A DNA stretch of 64,000 bases from an uncultured Candidatus Melainabacteria bacterium. GTDB taxonomy: Bacteria > Cyanobacteriota > Vampirovibrionia > Gastranaerophilales > Gastranaerophilaceae. The notes under the pieces are model-generated. The model saw only the letters and a program-made list of their open reading frames with translations. It was not told the DNA's origin and searched no databases. Made by a program: the position numbers and the translations under genes. Shown one piece after another: positions 63,777-64,000 of the stretch. The stretch spans positions 112,628 to 176,627 of the forward strand of contig CAKUTH010000009.1 of assembly GCA_934691935.1 (NCBI GenBank), read 5' to 3'. Position 1 is the first letter of the stretch. The number at the start of each line of letters is the position of its first letter.

Positions 63777-64000
63777 TTACTTTTTCCCAGATAATATCTC
63801 GTTAATCGTCATACCGCCTTTTTCGACTGCATAATTTTGTGGACGTATTTTTGTAATTCCATTAACTTCATCGCCATTTATGGTAAAGGAAAAAATATCA
63901 TAGCCCCATTTGTTTGGACCTTTATGACCATTCACATCAACCATAAAAACAGGGAAGCCATCCATACTAGCATATCTTGAATAAAGCACCCCATCTGCTG
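63777..64000 (-). CDS. Type IV prepilin-like protein, 3' part
   Basis: The frame stays open to the right edge, so the N-terminal signal lies outside. The visible part contains 'DVNGHKGPNKWGYDIFSF', the same C-terminal motif as in the prepilins at 13553 and 42102, followed by 'MTINEILSGKK'. Confident as a member of that family, but incomplete. 63682-63776 shows no gene. Confidence 0.8.
   Translation of the reverse strand, partial: ADGVLYSRYASMDGFPVFMVDVNGHKGPNKWGYDIFSFTINGDEVNGITKIRPQNYAVEKGGMTINEILSGKK

Overview
This 64 kb window is AT-rich, gene-dense and almost certainly chromosomal. The best match is a non-photosynthetic cyanobacterial relative of the gut Melainabacteria/Vampirovibrionia (Candidatus Gastranaerophilales). 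That call is inference from several things seen together: the ribosomal protein set; an outer-membrane style envelope toolkit (lptB, an LptF/G permease, TonB/ExbB/ExbD); a flagellar export operon; several class III prepilin-like proteins with an F-T-L-A-E-V-L motif and a D-x-N-G...P-N-x-x-G-x-D C-terminal motif; a DUF1822-like domain, a family otherwise known from cyanobacteria; and many lineage-type unknown proteins. I saw no rRNA, tRNA, CRISPR array, transposase or integrase gene.

Layout. 0.1-5.8 kb: minus-strand ribosomal operon infA-rpmJ-rpsM-rpsK-rpsD-rpoA-rplQ-truA-rplM-rpsI, with palindromic octamer repeats in three gaps. 6-14.3 kb: small unknown gene, lepB with a polyprenyl synthase, a block of unknown proteins, trpS and a prepilin. 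14.5-22.7 kb (plus strand): lptB-lptF, a phosphodiester glycosidase, a HEPN/MNT pair, speB, ligA and a SIMPL protein. 22.7-26.7 kb: a GT2 gene and two near-duplicate GT4 glycosyltransferases flanking an XRE regulator with paired operators. 26.7-32 kb: fixCX, rsmD, HU, a SpoIID-like protein and others. 32-36 kb: two VirB10-like beta-domain proteins and a TonB-ExbB-ExbD-ExbD cluster. 36-40 kb: unknown genes, including a protein that appears to join a GHKL ATPase-like domain to an HExxH site. 40-47 kb: ftsH, a prepilin with a poly-G tract at its start codon, and the flagellar export genes fliR/Q/P/O with a FliM/FliN-like fusion. 47-57 kb: pgk, a hendecad coiled-coil protein, a hidden hydrophobic mini-ORF, uvrC without its C-terminal HhH domain, a DUF711 protein, a ZorAB-like stator pair and hemW. 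57-64 kb: an operon of a very large TonB-tailed membrane protein, a sigma factor and a zinc-ribbon/STAND/TPR ATPase, then the 3' part of another prepilin.

How it fits together. Much of the window serves envelope biogenesis and energised envelope machines: LPS transport, signal peptidase, isoprenoid carrier synthesis, a TonB-type motor, a ZorAB-type motor, flagellar export and pseudopili. The strongest candidates for something undescribed are (1) the TonB-tailed protein, sigma factor and STAND ATPase operon at 57.3-63.7 kb; (2) the GHKL-HExxH protein at 37.5-39.8 kb; (3) a set of unknown genes on the minus strand sharing a TGTAAC-type direct repeat, three of which also share a 94-99 bp upstream module containing four CATAG pentamers; and (4) a 23-25 residue hydrophobic peptide gene at 50.26-50.33 kb with a near-perfect ribosome-binding site. 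At least seven genes also appear to be expressed from leaderless mRNAs.
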